Positions 8,751 to 17,263 of a stretch of DNA of 64,000 bases are shown here, piece after piece. The notes below the pieces were generated by a model, which saw only the letters and a program-made list of their open reading frames with translations, ran no database searches and was not told the DNA's origin. This DNA is from Aureibacillus halotolerans. Lineage in GTDB: Bacteria; Bacillota; Bacilli; Bacillales; DSM-28697. The position numbers were made by a program, and so were the translations under genes. Location: positions 445,218 to 509,217 of the forward strand of contig NZ_SNYJ01000001.1 in NCBI RefSeq assembly GCF_004363045.1, in the 5' to 3' direction. How positions within the stretch are numbered: position 1 is the stretch's first letter; each line of letters begins with the position of its first letter.

Positions 8751-10079
8751 CTAATTCATGACGTTCTGTCGCTGTTCTTGACCGACACTCTCCCAGAGGA
8801 GATCGGCAAGATGCATGGCTTCTGTCGTAAGAGTATCACTATGCTGATTGCAGCCAGCTTTCATTTGCAGCAAGCACCCTGGGTTCGCCGTGACAATAAC
8901 ATCTGCTTGCGTATCGTTGACCTTATTCATTTTTTCCTTCAATATCTCGCCTGCCATTTCAGGCTGCAGCATATTGTATACCCCCGCTGAACCACAACAA
9001 CTGTCGGCATTCGCCATCTCAACGTAATGCGTACCTTGGATCGCCTGAAGGAGTGCACGGGGCTCTTTGAACACGTGTTGCCCGTTTCGAAGATGGCAGG
9101 AATCCTGAAAGGTGATCGTTTTTTCTTCGAGCTTTAGTGGAATAGATTCGATAAATCCGAGCGTGAAGAGAACGCTTGAGAAGTCTTGGATTTTTTGAGC
9201 GAAACGCTTGGCCCGCTCTGGCCAATCCCCTTCTTCTTTCACCAACAACGTATCGTATTCCTGTAAAAAAGCCCCACACCCGCCGGCGTTTAACACAATA
9301 TGATCTGCCTCAGACGCTTCAAAGGCAGTGATATTGTGTTTTGCCATCTCGATGCCCTTTGCTTTTTCCCCAGCATGCCCGTGAAGTGCTCCACAACAGG
9401 CTTGCTCTGCAGGAACGACAACCTCACAACCTGCCAACTGCAATAAACCAATTGTCGCTTTGTTTGTTGGATGAAAAAGGGTGTCCATCAAACAGCCCGT
9501 AAAAAAGGCGACGGTCGCTTTCTTCTCGCCAACGGCATGATACACAGCACGATGTACACGCTCTTTTTTCGGTATTACTTCTGGCAATGTCTCCTCAAGC
9601 TCTTTCATACCTTTTGGAAATAGCGATAAAAACCCAATCGTTCGCGTCACTTTTTGCAGACCTGATTTTTGATAAAGACGAACTGCACCAATGGCTTGCT
9701 TCATTCGCTTTGGCTTAGGAAATAAATCTCCAAACACAAGCTTATGAACAGGGCTCTTCTCTTCATGCTCAGCAAAAATGGCGCGTGACTCCTCAAGTAA
9801 GTGACCATATGTCACACCCGCTGGACAAGCTGGCTCACAAGCCCGACAGCCAAGGCAAAGATCGAGCGATGCTTTCATTTCTTCTGTTGGAGCCATCTCA
9901 CCATCATGAACCGCCTTCATCATTGCAATCCGTCCACGAGGTGAGTGAAGTTCATTTCCCCCGGTGTGAATGTAAGTCGGGCATGCGGGCAAACAAAAGC
10001 CACACCGCATACAGTTCATTAATTCACCTTCGTCTAAACGTTCATGAAATGCTTGCTGAATATCCGTGGAGTTTTTCAT
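8751..10079 (-). CDS. glcF: Glycolate/D-lactate oxidase iron-sulfur subunit GlcF
   Basis: This 442-residue protein is the electron-transfer subunit of an FAD-linked 2-hydroxyacid oxidase. Two 4Fe-4S ligand sets are seen: C23-x2-C26-x2-C29-x3-C33 and C75-x2-C78-x2-C81-x3-C85. Two CCG domains follow (ACCGALHGHAG and SCCGSAGVYN), each with its own partner cysteines. It passes electrons from GlcD to the quinone pool at the membrane. The ATG follows the glcD stop codon with no gap (TAAATG), so the two are translationally coupled. In Bacillus the pair is YsfCD, annotated as glycolate oxidase. Here the location after murQ suggests D-lactate as substrate, which is inference. Confidence 0.92.
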   Translation of the reverse strand: MKNSTDIQQAFHERLDEGELMNCMRCGFCLPACPTYIHTGGNELHSPRGRIAMMKAVHDGEMAPTEEMKASLDLCLGCRACEPACPAGVTYGHLLEESRAIFAEHEEKSPVHKLVFGDLFPKPKRMKQAIGAVRLYQKSGLQKVTRTIGFLSLFPKGMKELEETLPEVIPKKERVHRAVYHAVGEKKATVAFFTGCLMDTLFHPTNKATIGLLQLAGCEVVVPAEQACCGALHGHAGEKAKGIEMAKHNITAFEASEADHIVLNAGGCGAFLQEYDTLLVKEEGDWPERAKRFAQKIQDFSSVLFTLGFIESIPLKLEEKTITFQDSCHLRNGQHVFKEPRALLQAIQGTHYVEMANADSCCGSAGVYNMLQPEMAGEILKEKMNKVNDTQADVIVTANPGCLLQMKAGCNQHSDTLTTEAMHLADLLWESVGQEQRQNVMN

Positions 10080-11480
10080 TTATAACGTCACTCGCTTTCG
10101 CTGCTCTTTCGCGAACAGCTTTCCAGGATTCATAATGTTGCGAGGGTCAAAGGCTGCTTTGATTGCCTTCATCACCTCGATACCTGTCTCGCCTACTTTC
10201 CAAGCAAGGTATGGGGCCTTCATCTCCCCTACCCCATGCTCACCCGTAATCGTGCCACCCAAGTCGATGGCGGCGGCAAAAATCTCCTCAAAGGCGGCTT
10301 CCACACGTTCCATTTCGGCAGTATTCCTCGCATCCGTGACACAAGTTGGATGGAGATTCCCATCACCTGCATGACCAAACGTGCAAATGCGAACGTCATG
10401 TTTTCTAGCAATCTGCTCAATAGCATTCACCATATCGGCGACGTTGGCTCTCGGCACAGTCGCATCCTCAAGGATCGTCGTCGGCGCAAGTCTGGCGAGG
10501 GCAGATAATGCTGCTCTGCGTGCGCGGCGTAATTCTTCTGCTTCTGTTTCTGAGGCAGCCATTGTCACATTCACTGCTCCTGAGTGTCGGCAAATGCTCT
10601 CCACCTTCTTCATGTCTTCTTGCACAACCTCTTGCTTTCCGTCCTGCTCAATGAGTAGCACAGCGGCTGCTTCAAGAGGCAATCCGACATTGACAAAGTC
10701 CTCGACCGCAGCAATTGTCCCTTTGTCCATAAATTCAAGTGTTGCCGGAATGATGGCCTGTTCAATAATAAGAGAAACCGTCTTCGCTGCCTCCTCGATG
10801 GAACGAAAGCTTGCCAACAATGTGCTCTTTGCCTCTTGGCGTGGGACAAGCTTTAGTGTGGCCTCTGTGACAATTCCCAATGTTCCCTCAGAGCCTACGA
10901 TGAGCTTCGTTACGTCGTATCCAGCGACATCCTTTGTCAGCTTCCCCCCAGTCGCCAAAACATGACCATTTGGAAGCACAACCTGAAGCCCAAGCACGTA
11001 ATCCTTCGTTACTCCGTACTTAAGTCCGCGTAATCCACCGGAATTCTCATTAATGTTTCCACCAATCGTTGAAATCGCTTGCGAGGATGGGTCTGGTGGA
11101 TAAAAAAGACCGTTCACCTCAGCCGCATTGTGAATGTCTTTCGTCACGACACCCGGCTGTACGGTCATTGTTAAATTTTGCGTATCCACCTCAAGAATTT
11201 GGTTCATACGTGTAAATAAAACCACTACGCCACCTTGAGTTGGGCATGTGCCTGCGCTTAAATTTGTCCCTGAGCCTCTAGGCACAATCGGAATATAGTG
11301 ATTATGACAGTACGTCACTATGGCAGAAACGTCCTCCGTCGATCCTGGCACGACAATACAATCTGGCAGTGCTTGATAACCTGGTGTCCCATCATAGGAA
11401 TACACGAGCCTGTCTGCATGCGACACACGAACATGTGCAGACCCTAAAATCTCTGTAAAATAAGCTATCGCTTGTTCCAT
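10080..11480 (-). CDS. glcD: FAD-linked glycolate/D-lactate oxidase subunit GlcD
   Basis: The catalytic flavoprotein, 466 residues, with a PCMH-type FAD domain (PRGSGTNLSAG near residue 68, NENSGGLRGLKYG near 140, GSEGTLG near 196) and a C-terminal oxidase domain with GHAGDGNLHP and TGEHGVG, ending in MNPGKLF. It oxidises a 2-hydroxyacid to a 2-oxoacid. The family includes glycolate oxidase GlcD and D-lactate dehydrogenases, which sequence alone separates poorly. The gene begins 17 bp after mupG and has AAAGGGCG as its ribosome site. Because MurQ releases D-lactate, the likely reaction here is D-lactate to pyruvate. Confidence 0.93.
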   Translation of the reverse strand: MEQAIAYFTEILGSAHVRVSHADRLVYSYDGTPGYQALPDCIVVPGSTEDVSAIVTYCHNHYIPIVPRGSGTNLSAGTCPTQGGVVVLFTRMNQILEVDTQNLTMTVQPGVVTKDIHNAAEVNGLFYPPDPSSQAISTIGGNINENSGGLRGLKYGVTKDYVLGLQVVLPNGHVLATGGKLTKDVAGYDVTKLIVGSEGTLGIVTEATLKLVPRQEAKSTLLASFRSIEEAAKTVSLIIEQAIIPATLEFMDKGTIAAVEDFVNVGLPLEAAAVLLIEQDGKQEVVQEDMKKVESICRHSGAVNVTMAASETEAEELRRARRAALSALARLAPTTILEDATVPRANVADMVNAIEQIARKHDVRICTFGHAGDGNLHPTCVTDARNTAEMERVEAAFEEIFAAAIDLGGTITGEHGVGEMKAPYLAWKVGETGIEVMKAIKAAFDPRNIMNPGKLFAKEQRKRVTL

Positions 11481-11497
11481 CCAATCGCCCTTTCGTT

Positions 11498-12571
11498 TTA
11501 TCCTTGAACAGGAAGAAGACGGAATGATTCTCCTGGCCGCATCAATTCCATGATGGGTAAATCCTCTTCCACAATCTCTCCTACAACATTGACACGCTGA
11601 TCTATAGGCAATGGCCGTTTTACGAGCTGGAGCTCCCCTTGATAGCGGCCATACGTGCTATTGTCAATCGTTATCGTGCCACGTCTTCGTGGTTTTGTGG
11701 ACAACGGAGCAATCTCTAGCTTTTGTTCCACCGCCACTCGTCTCGCCACTGCCGACCGAACGACGTCTTCCGATGGATCCAGTCTCGTCGTATGCGGTAG
11801 CTGAAGTACGTTTTGATGTGCCGCGTCCAATAGGACTTGCCGGTACCGGAGACATATACATTTTTCGTCTTTGGAGATTTGCCACATGTTCTGCATATCC
11901 ATAGACCAAGCAGGGTCACCAAGGAGAACGTAATCGACCAGTCCCTTTCGCTTCAATTGCAGTGCTGCCGTATACGGAGACATATGGCGTTGCCGTTCAA
12001 CGGTTGGCAGACCATCATACAACGGCCCTCGTCTTTCAGCATCCCCCGCAACAAACGCAGCCGTTTTTATGCCTAATGATTGAATCCATTGATTGCGGTC
12101 GTAAAGCCATTCCATGCCAACACCAGTGTTTGGTCGTGGATAATAATTGTGCCACGCCTCCACTTTCGTGCGTTCAAGCCCATGCTTCTCACATGCAAAC
12201 AATAGCTCCTGTGTTAACGTGCTTGCATTCAGAAGGATTTGAAAGGTTTGCGAGAGCTGGCTAACGACGACAGGAGAAATTCCATCATCGATGCGTACAC
12301 CATCAAGTCCTAGCTGCCAAATCTCCTTTGGCGCTGTCAGAAACGGTAGATTTCGTAATGTCACTGCCGAAATATCTGCCACAAGACGTAGCCCTCTCTG
12401 CCTTGTTTCTTGTCCAAGCGTTAATAACGCCGCCTTGTGCTGTGTCGCATCTTCTTCTGGAATATGAAGCGACGTAAACACGGTGGTTGCCCCAGCGGCC
12501 ATCGCTGTATCAAGCCATTCGTTCTGACCTTCAGTAGATGTATGCTGCTGGAACACAGAAATTCCATCCAT
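11498..12571 (-). CDS. mupG: 6-phospho-N-acetylmuramidase MupG (DUF871)
   Basis: This 357-residue protein matches the DUF871 family, whose Staphylococcus member MupG hydrolyses MurNAc-6P-GlcNAc in the cytoplasm. The N-terminal TIM barrel carries GVRIDDG near residues 90-96 and HNYYPRPNTG near 160. The C-terminal third, from about residue 270, is the small cyclophilin-like domain of the family. I chose ATG 12571, 7 bp after AGAGGAG; a TTG at 12589 overlaps that site and is unlikely. The gene sits between murP and glcD, as expected for cell-wall disaccharide use. Confidence 0.88.
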   Translation of the reverse strand: MDGISVFQQHTSTEGQNEWLDTAMAAGATTVFTSLHIPEEDATQHKAALLTLGQETRQRGLRLVADISAVTLRNLPFLTAPKEIWQLGLDGVRIDDGISPVVVSQLSQTFQILLNASTLTQELLFACEKHGLERTKVEAWHNYYPRPNTGVGMEWLYDRNQWIQSLGIKTAAFVAGDAERRGPLYDGLPTVERQRHMSPYTAALQLKRKGLVDYVLLGDPAWSMDMQNMWQISKDEKCICLRYRQVLLDAAHQNVLQLPHTTRLDPSEDVVRSAVARRVAVEQKLEIAPLSTKPRRRGTITIDNSTYGRYQGELQLVKRPLPIDQRVNVVGEIVEEDLPIMELMRPGESFRLLPVQG

Positions 12572-12597
12572 CTTCTGACTCCTCTCCAATAGCGAAG

Positions 12598-12622
12598 GCG
12601 ACCTCGTTATACATAGGTCGCC
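12598..12622 (-). other. Intra-operon stem-loop between murP and mupG
   Basis: GGCGACCT and AGGTCGCC pair perfectly around a short loop and no T run follows. It is more likely to affect mRNA processing or stability between murP and mupG than to terminate transcription. Confidence 0.45.
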
Positions 12623-12628
12623 CCGAAG

Positions 12629-13993
12629 CTACTCCAGATTTTTCGCCATTTCTTCTTTGAAACCAAACAAATACGTAAAGAGGAAACCTGAAGCATAGGC
12701 GATCGCTATCGCGAGTAAATAAAGCAAATACTTCCCGTCAGCAATGAGCGGCGTTAAGGATAAACCCGATACCCCGATGCCGTGAGCTGCTGTGTTAAAA
12801 ATGGCTTGAAAAGCGCCGCCAACAGCCGCTCCCATACAAGCGGTAATAAATGGACGTCCCAGTGGCAGCGTCACCCCGTAAAGCAATGGCTCTCCGATAC
12901 CTAGGAAACCAACAGGCAGACCACCTTTAATCGTTAACCGCAATCGCTCACTTTTCGTTTTCATATAAATCGCAATCGCTGCACCAACCTGACCAGCACC
13001 ACCCATCGCGAGAATCGTTAAGATAGGTGTCACACCTGTACTTTCAATAAATTGAGCATGGATTGGCGTCAGCCCGTGGTGTAGGCCGACAATAACGAGC
13101 GGGAGGAAAAACCCACCTAAAACCGCTCCTGCCACTGGACCACCAATATCTAAGACAGCATTGATAAAACTAACGATGCCATTCGACAGGAAAGCCCCTA
13201 CAGGCTGGATGACAAACAACGTTGCCATCCCGACAACAAGCACAGAAATAAGGGGCGTCATAATAATATCAATAGCGACTGGCACAAATTTTCGGCAACT
13301 TCGTTCTACAATGACCATCAGCCAGGCGGCAAGCATGACGGCAATTAAGCCCCCTCGCCCTGCGGTAAGGTCTTCTCCAAACAACGTAATATTTTCAAGT
13401 GCAGGATTAATAATAAATATACCGGCAATGGCACCTAGCGCTGGTGTACCGCCAAATTCTTTTGCCGTTGTCCACCCGACAAGAATGCCTAAAAAGCTAA
13501 ATATACCGCTTCCAAAAAACAACAGAATGGAAATCCATGTTTCTTCCCGATCCACACCTGCGTTTACAGCGAAATTAGCGACTCCATTAATAATTCCTGA
13601 AGCAATCAAGGCTGGAATAAGTGGTATAAAGATGTTCCCTACGCGTCGTAAGCCATTTTTTAATGGCGTACTATTTTTCTTCTTAATTCCGGCTTTCGTG
13701 TCTTTGGCAAGATTCGAAAAATCGGTCTCTTCTTCCCCAACGCGTAAGCTCGTCAGCTTTCTCATCTCATCGACAACACGGTTGACCGTACCAGGTCCGA
13801 CGACAATTTGTAATGTTGTATCCTCGACCACACCCATGACCCCAGTCGTTCCTTTTAAAGCTTGAATATCCACGTTTGCATCATCCTTGATGCCAAGTCG
13901 AACTCTCGTCATGCAATGGTTAAGGCTCGTGATGTTTTCTTCGCCACCGACAAGCGTAAGAATTTCACGTGCTAGCACTTGTTCCTTTTTCAT
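12629..13993 (-). CDS. murP: MurNAc-type PTS transporter, EIIBC subunit MurP
   Basis: This 454-residue protein imports and phosphorylates N-acetylmuramic acid or MurNAc-GlcNAc. The EIIB domain (residues 1-90) has the phosphorylated cysteine in NHCMTRVR (C27). The EIIC domain fills residues 110-440 with about ten helices and the segment GIGEPLLYGVTLP, typical of the glucose/beta-glucoside superfamily. No EIIA domain is fused, so a general EIIA (Crr/PtsG type) must supply phosphate. GAAGGGGGT precedes the ATG. The gene is 27 bp after murQ in one transcript. Confidence 0.9.
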   Translation of the reverse strand: MKKEQVLAREILTLVGGEENITSLNHCMTRVRLGIKDDANVDIQALKGTTGVMGVVEDTTLQIVVGPGTVNRVVDEMRKLTSLRVGEEETDFSNLAKDTKAGIKKKNSTPLKNGLRRVGNIFIPLIPALIASGIINGVANFAVNAGVDREETWISILLFFGSGIFSFLGILVGWTTAKEFGGTPALGAIAGIFIINPALENITLFGEDLTAGRGGLIAVMLAAWLMVIVERSCRKFVPVAIDIIMTPLISVLVVGMATLFVIQPVGAFLSNGIVSFINAVLDIGGPVAGAVLGGFFLPLVIVGLHHGLTPIHAQFIESTGVTPILTILAMGGAGQVGAAIAIYMKTKSERLRLTIKGGLPVGFLGIGEPLLYGVTLPLGRPFITACMGAAVGGAFQAIFNTAAHGIGVSGLSLTPLIADGKYLLYLLAIAIAYASGFLFTYLFGFKEEMAKNLE

Positions 13994-14020
13994 GACAACC
14001 TACCCCCTTCGATCTTCTCT

Positions 14021-14914
14021 TTATTGAGCTATCGCTTTGCGTACAATTCCATCGCTGCTCTCTAACCTTGTTACCGCTTCATCATATGAGGCATCCGCGA
14101 GTATCATCACGATCGCCACCTTCACCTGTCCGTTCGCTTTTTGATGATACACGTCAGCTTCTTCTAATGACAACCCAGTCGCTTGGGCAATAATATGTCG
14201 ACCGCGAGCTTGTAGCTTTTCATTAGTTGCCATAAAATCGACCATTAAATTCTGAAATACCTTTCCAAGTCCAACCATAATGGTTGTTGAAATCATATTT
14301 AAGATGAGCTTTTGTGCCGTGCCAGCTTTCAAGCGAGTCGAACCAGTCAACACCTCAGGCCCCGTATTCATCTCGATAGCGATGTCGGCATGCTGACTCA
14401 TTGGCGCATCATGATTACAGGAAATACTTGCTGTCAGCGCACCAACTTCACGTGCGTACGCCAATCCTCCAATGACATAAGGCGTTCTGCCACTGGCGGC
14501 AATGCCAATTACCGTGTCGTTGGCGGTAAGGTCTATGGCAGCAAGATCCTTCTTCCCATACAGTTTCGAGTCTTCAGCACCTTCGACAGCCTCCGTAAAA
14601 GCAGAACCCCCACCTGCAATCAACCCGATCACACGTTCAGGGGGGACACCAAAAGTTGGTGGGCACTCAGCAGCATCAAGGACACCAAGACGACCACTCG
14701 TCCCTGCGCCCATATAAATCAGCCGCCCCCCCGTTTTCAGCCGCTTAATCGCTTTCACGACAAGGGCCTCAATTTCAGGAATGGTTTTTTGAACTTCTGT
14801 AGCAACGGTTTGATCCTCTTTGTTCATTGCTTCAAGTGCTTCACGTACAGACATCGCGTCAAGTTGCATTGTATCGTTGTTTCGTTGTTCGGTTTGCATG
14901 TGTTCTAGTTTCAT
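14021..14914 (-). CDS. murQ: N-acetylmuramic acid 6-phosphate etherase MurQ
   Basis: This 297-residue SIS-domain enzyme cleaves the lactyl ether of MurNAc-6P to give GlcNAc-6P and D-lactate in the cytoplasm. Motifs are GAGTSGRLGVLDAAECPPTFG-like (near residues 69-89; catalytic Glu in AAECP), GIAASGRTPYV near 137, and the C-terminal NGQVKVAIVM helix region. Length and motif order match MurQ. It is the first gene of the run murQ-murP-mupG-glcD-glcF. The usual repressor gene murR (RpiR family) is absent from both sides. An alternative ATG six codons in is possible. Confidence 0.95.
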   Translation of the reverse strand: MKLEHMQTEQRNNDTMQLDAMSVREALEAMNKEDQTVATEVQKTIPEIEALVVKAIKRLKTGGRLIYMGAGTSGRLGVLDAAECPPTFGVPPERVIGLIAGGGSAFTEAVEGAEDSKLYGKKDLAAIDLTANDTVIGIAASGRTPYVIGGLAYAREVGALTASISCNHDAPMSQHADIAIEMNTGPEVLTGSTRLKAGTAQKLILNMISTTIMVGLGKVFQNLMVDFMATNEKLQARGRHIIAQATGLSLEEADVYHQKANGQVKVAIVMILADASYDEAVTRLESSDGIVRKAIAQ

Positions 14915-15004
14915 CGCATTCGCCCCAATTAAGTGTATTTCTTTGCTTTATATCTAGCAAACTATGATGGCAAGGTACTTTTGACTTACTTAATGTCTAC
15001 GCTA

Positions 15005-15034
15005 AGTATACGAGATAAAGAAATAAAAAATCAA
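15005..15034 (-). promoter_or_regulatory. Candidate sigma-A promoter of murQ operon
   Basis: On the minus strand TTGATT (15034-15029) and TATACT (15010-15005) are separated by 18 bp, about 90 bp upstream of murQ. This is the best -35/-10 pair in the region. Confidence 0.55.
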
Positions 15035-15134
15035 TTGTTTGGGGATGTTTATTAAAATAATATTTTACCAATGTGCAATAAGACGGCTCTTGTCCTGCGT
15101 CTCGTAAAACATGAAAGCCCGCGAAGAACTCTAT

Positions 15135-15148
15135 ATTGAGCGCTTTCA
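15135..15148 (-). promoter_or_regulatory. Possible catabolite-responsive element (cre)
   Basis: The minus strand reads TGAAAGCGCTCAAT, matching the first 12 positions of the CcpA consensus TGWAANCGNTNWCA but not the last two. It lies about 100 bp upstream of the candidate murQ promoter, which is far for simple repression. It is also part of a stem (ATGAAAGC / GCGCTTTCAT, 15110-15150). Confidence 0.25.
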
Positions 15149-15195
15149 TCTCATGCCATTTTCGTAACTTCTCCTCAGTTCACTTCCGGTCTTTT

Positions 15196-15320
15196 AGGGC
15201 TCGCTTCCTCCCGTTTTGGGCTCACTTTCCCCCAATTCGGGCTCGCTTCACGTCTTTTTCGGCTCGCTTTCCCTACTTTGGATCGCTTCCTCCCGTTTTG
15301 GGCTCGCTTCTACCAGTTTA
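15196..15320. repeat. Array of degenerate 21-bp repeats (array 1)
   Basis: Six units follow each other with a 20-21 bp period, each opening with GCTCGCTT or a close variant (for example GCTCGCTTCCTCCCGTTTTGG). Units 1 and 5 are nearly identical. The array lies between the terminator of the sugar ABC operon and the murQ promoter region. Two other intergenic arrays in this window have the same period (25398-25660 and 53220-53415). Confidence 0.7.
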
Positions 15321-15328
15321 GTCATGCG

Positions 15329-15365
15329 AAAAAAGGCGTCGCTATCATCGCAGCGACACCCTTTT
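15329..15365 (-). terminator. Terminator of the second sugar ABC operon
   Basis: On the minus strand AAAAGGGTGTCGCT pairs with AGCGACGCCTTTT (one mismatch) around GCGATGAT and ends in TTTTTT. It lies 89 bp after the last permease gene. Confidence 0.75.
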
Positions 15366-15453
15366 ATGATTGATCCTTATCAATTGTACTACCCAACAAT
15401 GAACGCCTTGCGTATGTTTGAAGTGGAGATTCTCTCACCTGTTTTCGTATAAT

Positions 15454-16332
15454 CTATCCTTTTATCGAGCTGGAAAAAGCGGCGTCTATAAAGCTTCTTT
15501 GTAAAGCGATAAATACAGCAATCACCGGAATTAGAGCAATCATCGCACCAGCTGCAATCAGCCTCGTATTTGTGACAAAGGTTCCTTGAAGCTTATAAAG
15601 GCCTACAGTCAAAGGATGCATACTTTCATCCTGTAATATCAGAAGTGGCCACAAAAAGCTGTTCCATTCACTTATAAAAAACAGAATACAAAGCGTTCCT
15701 AACATTGGCTTTACCATCGGCAGTAATATCCGCCAAAAGATTTGCCAGACGTTTGCTCCATCAATGATGGCTGATTCCTCAATTTCCTTCGGGATGTTCA
15801 AAAAGGCTTGCCGTAAGAGGAAGATGCCGAAAGGAGAAAGCGCTCCAGGGACGATGACTCCTGCAAATGTGCCCATTAAATTCAATTCATTAATTACAAG
15901 GTACATTGGGATCATCGTCACTTCTGACGGAATCATCATTGTTGAGATAATAAGAATAAACAAAAACTGCCGTCCTTTAAATTTCATTCTCGCCAATGGA
16001 AATGCCGCAAGCGCAGATGTAATTAACGGCAACGACACCCCGAAAATGGTAAGCAGGACACTATTTCGCAAATACGTGGGGATCGGTACCGTATTCCACA
16101 CTTCAATAAAATTATTGAGCGTCCAGTGTTCAGGGATGAATTGAGGCGGCATTGAAAAGATCGGATCTCCATCACCTTTTAGAGAGATCGAAATGGTCCA
16201 TAAAAAAGGAATGATCGTAAACGACGCCAACAGCAATAAAAAGAAATAGATCACACCAAGACGGGTGATTTTACGTTTGCTCCATTTTTCTTTTTTTAGA
16301 TATGGCTTTACTTCCGTGGATGGCTGACCCAT
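15454..16332 (-). CDS. Sugar ABC transporter permease, MalG family
   Basis: One of two permease subunits, 292 residues, six predicted helices. The EAA loop is visible as EESAIIDGANVWQIFWRILLP near residues 190-210. AGGAGG lies 10 bp before the ATG. It is the last gene of the binding protein, MalF-like, MalG-like order, 12 bp after its partner. As in most Bacillaceae sugar transporters of this class, the ATPase must come from elsewhere. Confidence 0.9.
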   Translation of the reverse strand: MGQPSTEVKPYLKKEKWSKRKITRLGVIYFFLLLLASFTIIPFLWTISISLKGDGDPIFSMPPQFIPEHWTLNNFIEVWNTVPIPTYLRNSVLLTIFGVSLPLITSALAAFPLARMKFKGRQFLFILIISTMMIPSEVTMIPMYLVINELNLMGTFAGVIVPGALSPFGIFLLRQAFLNIPKEIEESAIIDGANVWQIFWRILLPMVKPMLGTLCILFFISEWNSFLWPLLILQDESMHPLTVGLYKLQGTFVTNTRLIAAGAMIALIPVIAVFIALQRSFIDAAFSSSIKG

Positions 16333-16344
16333 TGGATGTCCTCC

Positions 16345-17205
16345 TTAATCCCCACTTGGGTTTCGATCAATAAATTTTTCGTTAATCAGCGTGAGAACCA
16401 ATATAAATAGAAACAATAGGAATGATACTGCACTGGCATACCCCATATTTAGGCCTTGGAAAGCTTCCTTAAATACGAGCAGAACAACTGTCGTTGATGC
16501 GTCCAATGGACCACCATTCGTCATCGTCAGCATTAAGGTGAATTCCTTAAACGCTCCCATTGTTGAAATGACTGAAACGAAGAAGATGACCGGCCGTAAC
16601 ATCGGAATTGTGATGTAAAGATGTTTCTTAAAAAAGCCAGCACCATCAAGCTCTGCAGCTTCATACAAATCCTTCGGAACAGTTTGCAAACCCGCCAAGT
16701 AAAACAATGTATAATAGCCGAAACCAGACCAGATCGTCACAAGCGCCATACTTGGAATGACCATCTCAGGGCTTGTCAACCATTCAACGGCCGGCAAGTT
16801 GAAGACACTTAAAAAATAGTTCAAAATGCCATCAAGATTAAACATCCAGCGCCATAAAATTGCTGTAACAACTACAGATACGAGCACCGGAAAATAAAAG
16901 ATCAAACGAAACACACGAATGCCTCGTACTTTCTGATTTGCCAACACAGCTACAAAAATCGGCATAATGACAAGCGTCGGTGTCGCAAGTACCCAAAAAA
17001 GGACTGTGTTCCCTAACGCATTCCAAAAATCACTGTCCTGTAAGGCTTCCTTATAATTATCAAACCAGACCCATTCAATCGGATCAAAAATGTTGTAGCT
17101 TGTAAAGCTAAGAAAAAAGGCACTAATGGCCGGCAGGAGAATAAAAACCATAAATAACAGCACGGGAACGATTAAAAAAAATACAGCATGCCTTGTTTTG
17201 TACAC
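16345..17205 (-). CDS. Sugar ABC transporter permease, MalF family
   Basis: The partner permease, 286 residues, without the long N-terminal extension of enterobacterial MalF. The EAA loop reads EAAELDGAGFFKKHLYITIP near residues 182-202. It starts with GTG 7 bp after AGGAGGAG. The gene is 58 bp downstream of the binding-protein gene and 12 bp upstream of the second permease. Confidence 0.9.
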   Translation of the reverse strand: MYKTRHAVFFLIVPVLLFMVFILLPAISAFFLSFTSYNIFDPIEWVWFDNYKEALQDSDFWNALGNTVLFWVLATPTLVIMPIFVAVLANQKVRGIRVFRLIFYFPVLVSVVVTAILWRWMFNLDGILNYFLSVFNLPAVEWLTSPEMVIPSMALVTIWSGFGYYTLFYLAGLQTVPKDLYEAAELDGAGFFKKHLYITIPMLRPVIFFVSVISTMGAFKEFTLMLTMTNGGPLDASTTVVLLVFKEAFQGLNMGYASAVSFLLFLFILVLTLINEKFIDRNPSGD

Positions 17206-17263
17206 TCCATCTCCTCCTAAAAAGCCACCGACCTTGGAAAAGGCCGGTGAACTGGCGGCTGCG

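Noticed and set aside
8730-8990. 86-codon frame after AAAAAAAGGAGG
   Set aside because: The apparent ribosome site is the stem of the glcF terminator, and the frame is antisense to glcF.
10381-10965. 194-codon plus-strand frame
   Set aside because: Antisense to glcD, whose family motifs are unmistakable; low-complexity Ser/Ala composition is typical of a shadow frame.
13161-13865. 234-codon plus-strand frame
   Set aside because: Antisense to murP with no ribosome site and no family features.
15136-15321. 61-codon frame with repeating FRARFLPFWAHF-like peptide
   Set aside because: It is the translation of the 21-bp array; no ribosome site.
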